Assembly: GCA_036266975.1 (NCBI GenBank)
Contig: DATAWZ010000147.1
Span: 1 to 27,521 of the forward strand
Length of the DNA stretch: 27,521 nt
Direction: 5' to 3'
DNA from: DATAWZ01 sp036266975
GTDB taxonomy: Bacteria; Actinomycetota; Thermoleophilia; Solirubrobacterales; Solirubrobacteraceae
Part shown: piece after piece, positions 8,224 to 16,583 of the stretch
How the letters are laid out: the number at the start of each line of letters is the position of its first letter
Numbering within the stretch: the first letter of the stretch is position 1
Notes under the pieces: generated by a model
Databases searched by the model: none
What the model saw: only the letters and a program-made list of their open reading frames with translations
What the model was told of the DNA's origin: nothing
Position numbers and translations under genes: made by a program

Positions 8224-9618
8224 GTGGGCGAGACCACCAACGCGGTACCCGGGGACGCAGGGCTCAACGGTGCCTCGGCACCGACCGAGCGCCTGGAGAC
8301 TGACTATCTGATCCTGGGCGCTGGGGCCATGGGGATGGCCTTCGCCGATTCGATTCTCGCTGAGGATCCCGTCGCGAGCCTGGTCCTGGTAGACCGCCGC
8401 CCAAATCCCGGCGGCCACTGGAACGATGCCTACCCGTTCGTGAGGCTGCATCAGCCGGCAGCGTTCTACGGACTGAACTCGACCAGTCTGGGACAAGGCG
8501 GCAGTGATCTGACCTCAGGTCCCGAGATCGTCGCCTACTACAACAACGCGATGGACCGTTTCCTCGCGAGCGGTCGTGTTCGGTTTCTGCCGATGAGCGA
8601 GTACGTCGGTGATGGCCGGGTGGTGTCGATCGTGGACCGCGACCGTGCCACAAGCATCACCGCACGCCGACGGATCGTCGACAGCACCCACATGCAGGTA
8701 CAGGTGCCGTCCACCTGTCCGCCGCGATACACCGTGGACAAGGACGTGGCCCTCGCGCCGCCCAACGGCCTGGCCAAGCTCAAGCGACCGCACACGCGAT
8801 ACGTGATCATCGGCGCGGGCAAGACCGCCATCGACGCGATCCTCTTCCTACTCGACCAAGGCGCGGCACCGGATCGCATCCAGTGGATCAGTCCGAACGA
8901 TTCGTGGCTGTGGGACCGCGCCACCGTCCAACCCGGGAATGCGTTGAATGCGATCGTGGCCTTCGTCGAAAGCCTTGCCGGGGCAGCCGATATCGACGAG
9001 CTCTACCTCCAGCTCGAACGTCAGCACATCACCTGCCGCATCGACCCCCACCTGCTCCCCACAAAATGGCGCTGCGCGACGGTCGACCGCGATGAGCTGA
9101 CCAAGCTGCGGACGATCGAAGACGTCGTGCGAATGGGTCGCGTCAAGCGCGTGAGCAGCGGGCAGATCGAGCTCGACGCTGGGACCATCGATGCGCCCGA
9201 GGACACCCTGTTCGTCGACTGCAGCGCCAATGGCTTGGCCAAACTGGCGCCGCAACCCTTGTTTGCCGAGCGTCTGGTCACCCTGCAGTCGGTGTTCATG
9301 TGCCAGCAGACCTTCAGCGCCGCGCTCATCGCCCACCTCGAGTTGCTCGATATGACCGACGCGCAGCGCAACCGCATCTGCACCGCGGTGCCACATCCCG
9401 AGCTCAAAGAGGACCTTCCTGCCGCGCTGGTCATCACTGCCCGGAACATGATCAACTGCAACCGCTATATGCCGCTGTGGTTGCGTCGCAGCCGTCTCTA
9501 CCTCGCGCACCATGAGCAACCGCATCGGTACCTGCTCGGGTCCGGCAAGCTCGTGTGGCTCCAGCGCCGGGCAGTGGCCTCGATGAACACGATGCCGACC
9601 AGCGATCGGTCAGCGTAG
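8224..9618 (+). CDS. FAD/NAD(P)-binding oxidoreductase (flavin monooxygenase-like)
   Basis: 464 residues from GTG 8224, with GGAGAGGG ending 8 nt upstream. Two dinucleotide-binding sites are visible: LILGAGAMG (30-37, FAD site) followed by the acidic LVDRRPNPGGHWNDAYPFVRLH segment, and YVIIGAGKTAIDA (193-205, NAD(P) site). This two-Rossmann layout resembles flavin-containing monooxygenase and pyridine-nucleotide oxidoreductase relatives. The GGHWxxAYPFVRLHQ stretch is a recurring feature of a poorly studied actinobacterial group. No membrane segment or signal peptide is seen, so it is cytosolic. The substrate is unknown. The preceding GAF-LuxR gene and the inverted repeat suggest inducible expression. 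Confidence 0.85.
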   Translation: MGETTNAVPGDAGLNGASAPTERLETDYLILGAGAMGMAFADSILAEDPVASLVLVDRRPNPGGHWNDAYPFVRLHQPAAFYGLNSTSLGQGGSDLTSGPEIVAYYNNAMDRFLASGRVRFLPMSEYVGDGRVVSIVDRDRATSITARRRIVDSTHMQVQVPSTCPPRYTVDKDVALAPPNGLAKLKRPHTRYVIIGAGKTAIDAILFLLDQGAAPDRIQWISPNDSWLWDRATVQPGNALNAIVAFVESLAGAADIDELYLQLERQHITCRIDPHLLPTKWRCATVDRDELTKLRTIEDVVRMGRVKRVSSGQIELDAGTIDAPEDTLFVDCSANGLAKLAPQPLFAERLVTLQSVFMCQQTFSAALIAHLELLDMTDAQRNRICTAVPHPELKEDLPAALVITARNMINCNRYMPLWLRRSRLYLAHHEQPHRYLLGSGKLVWLQRRAVASMNTMPTSDRSA

Positions 9619-9675
9619 GTCGCACAGTCCCGCTGATCGTCTCAACGCACCGTGGTCGCCGACCGCGCTGGCGCG

Positions 9676-12600
9676 CTAGGCACCAGTCCGCCTTGTGCCG
9701 GCTGGCGGAGGACCGGCGCCTGCGCTCGCGCCGATCGGTCGGCGTCGGTGCGCTGCGAGCTTGAAGTGGATCGTCGCGGACCCCACCGTGAGCCCGGACT
9801 GACTGATCGCCACGTGCGTGCTCAGGGCGTGGAACCTGGCCAGCAGTCGCCGGCCGGTCCCGTTCAGCGTCAGCGTCGTCGCCGTGGTCTGTCCCGCGCT
9901 CACCGACAGCGCGGCCTGGGCGAGCGTCACCACGCGGTGCCGCACCCCGCGCCCCCGGCGCGCCGCGGCCAGCGCAGCGACCGCGCTCACCTTCCCGCCC
10001 TTGACCGTCTCGGTCGCCGACAGCCGCAGGACAACCTGGCAGGTGCCCGTGCCCGTGCTGCACCGCACCTTGACCGAAGCTGAGGAGCCGCGGCCGGCGG
10101 CGCCGGCAATCGAGGCCACCGGCTGGCCCGCGGCGACGGACGAGCTGGGGAACGCCGGCAGCAGCGGGCTGCTCGCCGGGGACTGGAGCGCGGTCGGGGT
10201 CGTCGGCGTCGTCGGAGTGGTCGGGCTCGTCGGCGTGGTCGGGCTCACCGGCGTGGTCGGCGTGCCGGTCACGGTCAGCGTGAAGGCCTGGCTGCCGGCA
10301 GCCCCGACGCCGTTGTCGGCGCTGATCGTGATCGGGTAGGTGCCCGCGCTGCCGGCGGCCGCCGTTCCGGCGAGCATCGCGGTCCCGTCGCCGTTGTCGA
10401 CGAACGTCACCCCCGACGGCAGCGCCCCGGTCTCGGACAGAACCGGGACCGGATACGCGGTGGTCGTGACCGTGAAGCTGCGGCCGGTCCCGGTCGCGAA
10501 CGTCGCCGAGGAGGCGCTCGTCCATGAAGGGCTCTCGTCGACCTCGTAGTTGTAGGACCCGCTGGTGGCCTGCCCGTCCCCGGAGGTCGCCGTCACCGTG
10601 TAGGTGAAGTGCCCGACCGTCGAGGTGTCCAGCTCGCCCGGTGAGCTCGACCCGACCGAGTCGACGCAGGAGCTGATCCCAGGGCCGTAGGCGCCATCGG
10701 CACACGAGAAGCTCGTCGGGACGACCTGCCCGAGTGGGTAGGGATCGGTGCCGGTCGGCGCGGCGATCGTCACCGTTGGCGCGGCGGCCGTCGTGTAGGG
10801 GATCGACACCGCGGCGTTCGCGCCGTCCTCGGAGGTCGCGGTCACCGTGTACGTCTGAGGGCCCAGACTGGCGTTGCTCAGCTGGCCCGGCGAGGCCGAG
10901 CCGGCCGAGTCCACGCACGAGGCGATGCCCGGCCCGCCGGGCGCGTCGGTGCACGAGAAGGCCGTGGGAACGCTGTGCCCGACGGCGTAGACGCCGGCGC
11001 TCTCCGGCGAGGTGATCGTCGCGGTTGGCAGCGGCACGTACGCGTACTCCACGACGCGGGCGTTGCCGCTGTCGGCGATGACCACGTCGCCCGAGCCGTC
11101 GACGGCGAGCCCCTCCGGACCGTCGACATCGGTGTCGAGCACGCTCTGGCTCCAGCCGCCGCCCTGCGGCCGCTCCTCGAGCACCCGGTTCTGCCCCTTC
11201 TCGGTGAGATACACGTCCCCCGTCCCGTCGAGCCCGAGGCCCCACGCCGCGCCGGTGCCACTCGGGTCGCTGAAGGGGACGACGCTCTGGCTGTAGCCGC
11301 CGCTGCCGGTCGGGGTCTCCTCGAACACCTGCTCGTTGCCGCCGTCCACGAACAGGTCTGCGGCGCCGTTGACCGCGTAACCGGCCGACGCCGGGACCCC
11401 GGCGAGCGTGCTCTGCGTCCAGCCGCCGCTGCCGTTCGGCGTCTCCTCGATGGTCTGCCCGACGGAGCCGCCGATGAGGAGGTCGCCCCGACCGTCGACG
11501 CCGACTGCGATCGGGGAGGACGGCCCGCCGTCGGAGACGATCGACCGGGTGTAGCCGCCGCTGCCGTTGGGCTTGTCCTCGACGACCTCGTGGGTCGACG
11601 CGCTGGCGACGAAGACGTCGCCAGCGGCATCAAGGGCGACAGCGACGGGGTCGAAGCCGGACAGCCCCGTGCCGGCGTCGACCATGCTCTCGACGTAGCC
11701 GCCGCTGCTCTCGGGCGTCTGCTCGGTCACCGCGACGCCGTCGGCCATGAATACGTCGCCCTGACCGTCCAGCGCCACGCCCTGCGGGTCGCCGACCGCG
11801 TACTCGATCGTGTTCTGCAGGTGAGAGCCGCCGCCGGTAGGCTGTGCCTCGAGCAGCGCGGCGACACCCTGGTTGCTGGTGAGGAACAGGTTGCCGTGGG
11901 AATCGACCGCGACCCCGAGGCTCGCTCCGATGGACGGGGTGAACCCGCCGAGGGCCACGCTCTGTGCGTAGCCGCCGGTGCCGTTCGGCGTCTCCTCCAG
12001 GACCTCACCGTGGGCGGGGTCGGCGACGAACAGGTCACCGGCGCCGTCGACCGCCACGGTCTGCGCTTCCATACCGGTGGCGGCCACCGACTGGCTGAAG
12101 CCGCCGCTTCCGTTGGGCGTCTCCTCGACCACGTCGCCGGCGCCGAAGTCGGCCACGAACAGGTCGCCCGCGCCGTCGACGGAGAGCCCCTGCGGGTCGC
12201 TCCATCCGCTGCCGATCACGCCCTGGACATAACCGCCGCTCCCGTTCGGCTTCTCCTCGAGCACGCGAGCCGCGCTGGCGGACGTCGAGTCACTGATGAA
12301 CACGTCGCTCGAGCCGTCGACGGCCACTCCGTAGGGCCCGTTCAGGCCGTTGCTCGCGGCGTCGGCGAACACGCTCTGTGTCCACCCGCCGCTCCCCCCC
12401 GGCTTCTCCTCGAGCACGTCGTCGTTGCCCGCGTCGGTGATGAAGACGTCACCCTCGCCGTCGACCGCGACGCCGCGCGGGTCGAGCAGCCCGCTGGCGA
12501 CGATCGAACGCTGGTAGCGGCCGTGGCCGTTCGGGGTGTCCTCGACCACCTGCCCGTGACCGGAGTCGGCGGTGAAGATGTCGCCCGCGGCGTCGACCGC

Positions 12601-14640
12601 GTCCCCGTAGGGCTGGTCCAGTCCGCTGGCGATCACGCCCGCGGGCTGGATGGCGGCTGCGCCGATCGGGGTCACGAGGACCGTCGTCGCCGCCGAGCTC
12701 ACCGTCTCGGTCGCGCCGCCGTATCCGGTGGCGGTCTCGGACACCTCGATCGTGTGTCCGACGTCGGAGGCGCCCAGGACGTACGTCGAGCCGGTGCCCC
12801 CGCTGACGGGCGCGCAGTTCTGTCCCTCCGCGTCGCAGTCCTCCCAGCGGTCGGCGATCGAGGTGCTGTTGCTCCACTGTCCCTGCGTGAGGGTCAGGGT
12901 CTGTCCCTGCTGCGGGATCCCGGCGATCGTGGGCAGCCCGGTGTTGGAGAGGATGGGGTTCCCGACCGTGATCGACATGGTCGCCGGAACGCTGACCACG
13001 TGTGGGGTCCCGGAGGTGCTCGCGGTCAGGCTCACCGTGTAGCTCCCACCGTTCGAGTAGGTGTGGCTGGCCTGGGGCGTGCTGGTCGTGGTAGTCGTGC
13101 CGTCGCCCCAGTTCCACTTGTAACTGGCGATGACGCCGTCGGAGGAGCTCGACGCGCTCCCGTCGAGGTCGACCGCCGTCCCGGCGGTGCCGGTCGCCGG
13201 CAGCGTGAACCTGGCGATCACCGGGGAGAAGTCGACCAGCCCGTTCGGGGTGCCCACGCCCGACGGGCCGTCGAAGCCGGTTGCGGCGTCGCATGAGGCG
13301 TTGCCGTGGCAATCGTCGCGGGTCGCCGGCGCGGTGCAGGTCGCCTCGCCGTCACAGTAGCCGTTGCCGCCGACGGTGACGTCATAGAGGCCACCCGGGT
13401 TGACGGCCAGGCCGGAGTACAGCGTCTGCGCCGGATAGGCGACTCCCTGCGCCCCGCCCGCGAGCGCGAACATCGCGGCCATCAGCGGCGCGCTCAGACT
13501 CGTGCCACCGGAGGTGACCCAGCCCCCGCCGCTGTAGCTGTTATACGTGTCAAAGCCGGTCAGCGGGTCGGCGACCGCCGACACGTCCGCGACCAGGCGG
13601 TCACCGGCGCAGCGCGCCGCCGCGTACCCCGCGAGCGCGGACTGCCACGGCTGGGCGGGGAAAAGCACGCTGCATCCCCCGCCAGACGCGTTCGGCCGGC
13701 CGGAAGGGTCGTTCACATTCTGGTTGTCCCAGACCGACTCCGACGCCCGCGTTCCGTTCGCGTTGAGCTGAAGCGAGGTGCCGCCGACGGCGACGACCGT
13801 GGCGAACGCCGCCGGCGTGTTGGCCGCCGCCGACATCGACGGTTCGGTCCAGTTGTAGTACCCCCAGTCACCGGACGACACGGTCATGACCACGCCGGAG
13901 TGATTGAAGGCGGCCTCGAACGTGGAGTCCGCAGTCTCCGCGCCGCCGAACGAGGCTGAGACCTCGTTGGCGCCGAGCGCCACCGCCTCGTTCGCCGCGG
14001 CGGCGAGGTCGCTCGTCCCGTTCGAGTTGGCCTCGACGAGCAGGACCTTGCATAGCGGGCACATCGAGTGCACGGTCTCGACGTCCAGCGAGGTCTCCTC
14101 GTCCCACCCGCTGGTGCCGTCCGCCGAGGGCAGCGAGGTGCGGCTGCCGGTCTGCCCCACTTTCGTGAAGCAGCCGTTGGCCGTCGTGCATGTCGGTAGG
14201 CCGTACTGGTTGTCGAACGTCGTCAGATCGGAGGCGATGTTCGGGTCGTTGTAGGCGTCGACTATGCCCACCGTCTGGCCGCTCCCCGGCCCGCCGGAGG
14301 CGGTCAGCGTGGCCTCGGTGCCGAGCCCGTAGGCGCTCCACAGGTCGCTCGGCGTGTACCCGTCGTCCGGGCCGACGGCGTAGCCCGCTCGGACCCGGTA
14401 CGCGTGCGCGCCCGGCGTGGTCGCGTTCGCCGGCACCCGCCGCAGGGCAAAGCACGTCTCGTGACCGGGGGCCGGCGCGGCGCAATCGGCGGCGATCGTC
14501 GCGTAGTGGGTGCCGACCGTCGCGCGCTGGACCAGCTCAGCTCGGGCGGGCGCGACTCGGGACCACGCCGCCGCCGTGACGGCCAGCAGGCACCCGGCGA
14601 CGATCGCGCTCCGTCCCCCCTTGATGATGGCCCCTCTCAT
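9676..14640 (-). CDS. Giant secreted S53 (sedolisin) protease with PKD, NHL and Ig-like repeats
   Basis: 1654 residues from ATG 14640, with AAGGAGG 5 nt upstream. A signal peptide is clear (basic start, hydrophobic AIVAGCLLAVTAAAW, cleavage near ARA at ~32-34). The peptidase domain (~100-470) carries the sedolisin Glu/Asp pair E182 and D186 (EETSLD), the oxyanion Asp D258 (SSGDWG) and the nucleophile S381 in GGTSLSAP, so it should be active. A PKD domain follows (~478-560, YKWNWGDG and HTYSNGGSYTVSLTAS), then an Ig-like domain (~565-660). Twelve ~44-residue NHL-type repeats (~665-1203) follow, each with a VAVDGxGDVFxAD core and an EExPNGSGGYxQS turn. Two ~80-residue repeats (~1204-1370), a putative Ig domain, a Thr/Pro linker (~1459-1485) and a basic C-terminal domain complete it. 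No sortase motif is seen. It is probably an exported protease with a long binding stalk. It is convergent with the flavoprotein gene. Confidence 0.93.
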   Translation of the reverse strand: MRGAIIKGGRSAIVAGCLLAVTAAAWSRVAPARAELVQRATVGTHYATIAADCAAPAPGHETCFALRRVPANATTPGAHAYRVRAGYAVGPDDGYTPSDLWSAYGLGTEATLTASGGPGSGQTVGIVDAYNDPNIASDLTTFDNQYGLPTCTTANGCFTKVGQTGSRTSLPSADGTSGWDEETSLDVETVHSMCPLCKVLLVEANSNGTSDLAAAANEAVALGANEVSASFGGAETADSTFEAAFNHSGVVMTVSSGDWGYYNWTEPSMSAAANTPAAFATVVAVGGTSLQLNANGTRASESVWDNQNVNDPSGRPNASGGGCSVLFPAQPWQSALAGYAAARCAGDRLVADVSAVADPLTGFDTYNSYSGGGWVTSGGTSLSAPLMAAMFALAGGAQGVAYPAQTLYSGLAVNPGGLYDVTVGGNGYCDGEATCTAPATRDDCHGNASCDAATGFDGPSGVGTPNGLVDFSPVIARFTLPATGTAGTAVDLDGSASSSSDGVIASYKWNWGDGTTTTTSTPQASHTYSNGGSYTVSLTASTSGTPHVVSVPATMSITVGNPILSNTGLPTIAGIPQQGQTLTLTQGQWSNSTSIADRWEDCDAEGQNCAPVSGGTGSTYVLGASDVGHTIEVSETATGYGGATETVSSAATTVLVTPIGAAAIQPAGVIASGLDQPYGDAVDAAGDIFTADSGHGQVVEDTPNGHGRYQRSIVASGLLDPRGVAVDGEGDVFITDAGNDDVLEEKPGGSGGWTQSVFADAASNGLNGPYGVAVDGSSDVFISDSTSASAARVLEEKPNGSGGYVQGVIGSGWSDPQGLSVDGAGDLFVADFGAGDVVEETPNGSGGFSQSVAATGMEAQTVAVDGAGDLFVADPAHGEVLEETPNGTGGYAQSVALGGFTPSIGASLGVAVDSHGNLFLTSNQGVAALLEAQPTGGGSHLQNTIEYAVGDPQGVALDGQGDVFMADGVAVTEQTPESSGGYVESMVDAGTGLSGFDPVAVALDAAGDVFVASASTHEVVEDKPNGSGGYTRSIVSDGGPSSPIAVGVDGRGDLLIGGSVGQTIEETPNGSGGWTQSTLAGVPASAGYAVNGAADLFVDGGNEQVFEETPTGSGGYSQSVVPFSDPSGTGAAWGLGLDGTGDVYLTEKGQNRVLEERPQGGGWSQSVLDTDVDGPEGLAVDGSGDVVIADSGNARVVEYAYVPLPTATITSPESAGVYAVGHSVPTAFSCTDAPGGPGIASCVDSAGSASPGQLSNASLGPQTYTVTATSEDGANAAVSIPYTTAAAPTVTIAAPTGTDPYPLGQVVPTSFSCADGAYGPGISSCVDSVGSSSPGELDTSTVGHFTYTVTATSGDGQATSGSYNYEVDESPSWTSASSATFATGTGRSFTVTTTAYPVPVLSETGALPSGVTFVDNGDGTAMLAGTAAAGSAGTYPITISADNGVGAAGSQAFTLTVTGTPTTPVSPTTPTSPTTPTTPTTPTALQSPASSPLLPAFPSSSVAAGQPVASIAGAAGRGSSASVKVRCSTGTGTCQVVLRLSATETVKGGKVSAVAALAAARRGRGVRHRVVTLAQAALSVSAGQTTATTLTLNGTGRRLLARFHALSTHVAISQSGLTVGSATIHFKLAAHRRRPIGASAGAGPPPAGTRRTGA
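10197..10262 (-). repeat. Short tandem repeat encoding the Thr/Pro linker
   Basis: Imperfect 9-nt units of the GTCGGCGTG/GTCGGGCTC type on the plus strand encode, on the minus strand, PTTP, SPTTPT and TPTTPT repeats of the protease's linker. Such repeats are prone to length change by slippage. Confidence 0.7.
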
Positions 14641-14651
14641 GTGCCTCCTTC

Positions 14652-14668
14652 CCCGCTCGGCGAGCGGG
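14652..14668. promoter_or_regulatory. Palindrome just upstream of the protease ribosome-binding site
   Basis: CCCGCTCG-G-CGAGCGGG is a perfect 8-bp arm palindrome with a 1-nt centre, directly adjoining the AAGGAGG site of the minus-strand protease gene. In the mRNA it would fold into a hairpin beside the ribosome-binding site, or it could be an operator. Function not shown. Confidence 0.35.
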
Positions 14669-14752
14669 CTTCACCCGTACAGGAGAGCGTGCGCCCGGCC
14701 TGTCGTCAAGAGAGCATCCGCAGGCCAACGGCGCAAGCCCCGACCCTCGTGC

Positions 14753-14929
14753 TCAGCTCGTGGGGAACGCATCGGCTCGGCGGCTGAGGTCCTGGAGGGC
14801 GCGCCGTACTGGATCCTCCAGCCGTCGTTGACCGCCACCATCCGTTCGTGGACGTTCTCGCCGGTGACGTCCCGGAGGGGAACCCCTCGCGTTCGAGGCC
14901 GGCGATCTCCTTGACCTCCGCCCCCGCGG
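14753..14929 (-). pseudogene. Unidentified coding remnant (frameshifted)
   Basis: On the minus strand three frames give protein-like, codon-biased text in sequence: AEVKEIAGLEREGF, then RDVTGENVHERMVAVNDGWR-IQYGAP, then LQDLSRRADAFPTS followed by a stop at 14753. No single frame covers all three, and I do not recognise the family. It lies in the ~310-bp gap before the protease gene. It may be the tail of a decayed gene; chance is possible. Confidence 0.3.
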
Positions 14930-14953
14930 CAGGCTAGGTGCGCGCGATCGTGC

Positions 14954-15160
14954 TCAGGAGACGCGATCCGTTCGTCCGTCCCGCCGTCGCGATTCGGCTT
15001 CGGCGAGACGTGCTCGGCTCCGCCTCAGGAGACCGTCGAGCTCCCGCCGTCGGCGTGAGGCTCCGGTCTCGCCGGTGCGGTCGTCGCCGTCGTGGTCCTC
15101 GAGTTGGCGTCGCCGGTGCTTCGCCGCCAACCGCAGAATGTGCAGGTGCACATCGCTCAC
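14954..15160 (-). CDS. Hypothetical small basic protein
   Basis: 68 residues from GTG 15160 to 14954 (MSDVHLHILRLAAKHRRRQL to RRRDGRTDRVS). It is highly charged and helical, with no known domain. Its GTG overlaps (GTGA) the stop of the preceding zinc-ribbon ORF when that ORF is read through its proposed frameshift, which suggests an original operon arrangement. Without that shift, the upstream frame stays open to 14934 and would overlap this gene completely. Moderate support only. Confidence 0.4.
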   Translation of the reverse strand: MSDVHLHILRLAAKHRRRQLEDHDGDDRTGETGASRRRRELDGLLRRSRARLAEAESRRRDGRTDRVS

Positions 15161-15389
15161 GAGCGCCCGATTCCAGGATCCGGAACCTGTATCGAACCCG
15201 CGACCGCCTCAGGCAGCGACTGCGGGGCGTCCATTGGCCTGAGCAGGCGAAAGCCAACGGCTCCGACAGACCAGCGACGTGCAACGGCTCACCGCACCCT
15301 GGGCAAGCCGTCATGTACGCCGCCTCGGCGGCGGCAAAACGCAGCCGGCAGTCGGGACAGCAGAGGTGGTTTCCGTTCGTGCCGGTCAT
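15157..15389 (-). pseudogene. Zinc-ribbon protein with apparent 1-nt frameshift
   Basis: From ATG 15389 (or GTG 15392; GGGAAGGGAC upstream) the protein begins MTGTNGNHLCCPDCRLRF and continues with AYMTACPGCGEPL, two CxxC knuckles forming a zinc ribbon. After LSEPLAF, near 15255, that frame drifts into low-complexity Arg-rich text. The alternative frame continues plausibly as FRLLRPMDAPQSLPEAVAG, ends PDPGIGRS and stops at 15157, overlapping the next start by GTGA. One extra G in the GG at 15254-15255 would restore a 77-residue protein. Either the gene is broken or the assembly has a 1-base error. Read without the shift, the frame runs to 14934 (152 residues). Confidence 0.5.
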
Positions 15390-15445
15390 CACGGTCGTCC
15401 CTTCCCCGGCAGGCCGTGTGCGCACTGCGGGCAGGCGCGATTCAT
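15389..15445 (-). CDS. 18-residue ORF with a CxxC knuckle, or frameshifted tail of the upstream gene
   Basis: ATG 15445 overlaps the upstream stop (ATGA) and its own stop overlaps the next start (TGATG). The product would be MNRACPQCAHGLPGKGRP, with one CPxC knuckle. Two readings fit: a tiny translationally coupled ORF, or the true C-terminus of the upstream protein displaced by a 1-nt shift near 15450. The second would complete a CxC...CxxC zinc site and is favoured. Confidence 0.35.
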   Translation of the reverse strand: MNRACPQCAHGLPGKGRP

Positions 15446-15789
15446 CGCCGGGGTGCCATTGCCGCATCGTCGAAGTAGACGCGGTGGCGGGCACCGCCGC
15501 AGACACGCATGGTGTGCCCGCACTCGCAGCGATACTCGCGGCGTCGAGCAGGGATCTCCGACGGCCGCGGCTCGGCGGGTGCGATCAGCGCTCCGGTCAT
15601 CGGGTCGCCGGCCACGTCGATGATGAGACCGCCATCGAGGATCGCCCACTGATCCTCGCCGCCGTTGTCGCCGAGGACGCGGGACTTGATCGGTGCTGAG
15701 TCGCAGCCGGCGAACGACTTGCCGGGCGGCTTGGTCCTTCTCTGTTGCGGTGGCCATGGCCAACCGCCTCTCTGCCCCTCAGGCTGCAC
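15442..15789 (-). CDS. Hypothetical Cys-containing small protein (likely zinc-binding)
   Basis: 115 residues if started at ATG 15789. The first ~25 residues look non-coding in style, and convincing coding begins around FAGCDSAPIKSRVLGDNGGE, so the true start is uncertain. The core includes DQWAILDGGLIIDVAGDP and a Cys/His-rich tail (YRCECGHTMRVCGGARHRVY). I know no named domain for it. It heads a run of small Cys-rich ORFs on the same strand with overlapping stops and starts, so it is probably co-expressed with them. The tail likely lost its second Cys pair to a frameshift. Confidence 0.5.
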   Translation of the reverse strand: MQPEGQRGGWPWPPQQRRTKPPGKSFAGCDSAPIKSRVLGDNGGEDQWAILDGGLIIDVAGDPMTGALIAPAEPRPSEIPARRREYRCECGHTMRVCGGARHRVYFDDAAMAPRR

Positions 15790-16101
15790 GCGTCGCTCGG
15801 GAGCGAGAAGAGCTGGCTTCTCAGCGCACCAACGAATCTACGGTATTCCGACCGGCGCACTTGGATTTCGAGCGCCGTGCTCCGCTGAAGCAGTCCATCG
15901 CGCTCCCTCGACGGTTCGCGATTGTGCGCTCGCCCGGGCCTCTCTCTGCCCCGTGAGTGTCCTGTCTGACAGGCACCTCAGGAGCGTTGATGGGAGCTGC
16001 GTCCGCAGCATCCGCACGGACCTCGCGGCGTCGACTGCCCGGGCGCACGGCGACCCGCCACGGCGGATCTGTCGTTGGCGCATGCGCCTGGAGGTCCGCC
16101 T
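15790..16101. other. Non-coding stretch with a short palindrome
   Basis: No supported gene on either strand. An imperfect dyad GTG-T-CCTGT-CTG-ACAGG-CAC lies at 15957-15976 and resembles a small repressor site, but neither flanking gene is intact enough to assign it. The end of this stretch holds the GGAGGT that once served the glycosyltransferase remnant. Confidence 0.35.
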
Positions 16102-16275
16102 GTAACTCCGCTGCGTGTCGCGATGCTCGCTCCACCGTGGATTTCCGTCCCGGCGCCTGGGTACGGTGGCGTGGAGTCTGTCGTCAGTACGCTCACGGAC
16201 GCGCTGGTCCGCCGAGGGCACGTTGTCACGCTCTTCTGCGCTCCGGGTTCGGTCTCACACGCAACCATCGCTAGG
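16102..16275 (+). pseudogene. 5' fragment of a family-4 glycosyltransferase, start codon lost
   Basis: The translated text VTPLRVAMLAPPWISVPAPG, then YGGVESVVSTLTDALVRRGH and VVTLFCAPGSVSHA, is the N-terminal Rossmann start of a GT4 glycosyltransferase (about 55 residues). A GGAGGT at 16090-16095 is placed 6 nt before a GTA codon (16102) where a GTG would be expected, so the start appears mutated. The next in-frame ATG is at 16123. Homology ends abruptly near 16270, where a different gene's 3' part begins. The rest of the enzyme is missing. Confidence 0.7.
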
Positions 16276-16500
16276 GACATCACGAGGCGGCAGCCACGAT
16301 CGCCGCGTCGATCCTCGCCTCGGCGCCGTACTTCGAGCACCGGCTGCCCGAGGTCTTCGCCGGCTTCCCGCGACCGCTGCGGTGCCGGTGGCATTCCCGA
16401 CCGCGTCTCGTCCGCAGGCATGGGCATCGAGTGCGGCGCTGCCGCTGATTGCCACGCTGCTGAAGCTCGACCCTGCATGGACCGACGTCGAGGCCGATCG
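16275..16500 (+). pseudogene. 3' fragment of an amylo-alpha-1,6-glucosidase (glycogen debranching) gene
   Basis: From 16275 the plus strand reads GHHEAAATIAASILASAPYF and EHRLPEVFAGFPR. After a 1-nt shift near 16372 it continues AAVPVAFPTASRPQAWASSA and ALPLIATLLKLDP. This matches the C-terminal end of the GDE/MGH1-type (alpha/alpha)6 glucosidase domain (EHRLPEvFaGf...P...SPQAWAaGa). An in-frame TAG sits just before the match. Only the last ~75 residues remain. It is fused at ~16270 to a GT4 5' fragment. Family assignment is from motif memory. Confidence 0.6.
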
Positions 16501-16583
16501 ACCGCGTCCGTTCGGGCACAATGGCGATCACCCGCCGGCCCGATCACTCGATGTCAGCGCGCGAAAGGACTACGGTGTGAGCA

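Noticed and set aside
10975..13296. 773-residue plus-strand frame within the protease gene
   Set aside because: It mirrors the NHL repeats on the other strand; repeats of Val/Gly/Asp codons create open antisense frames.
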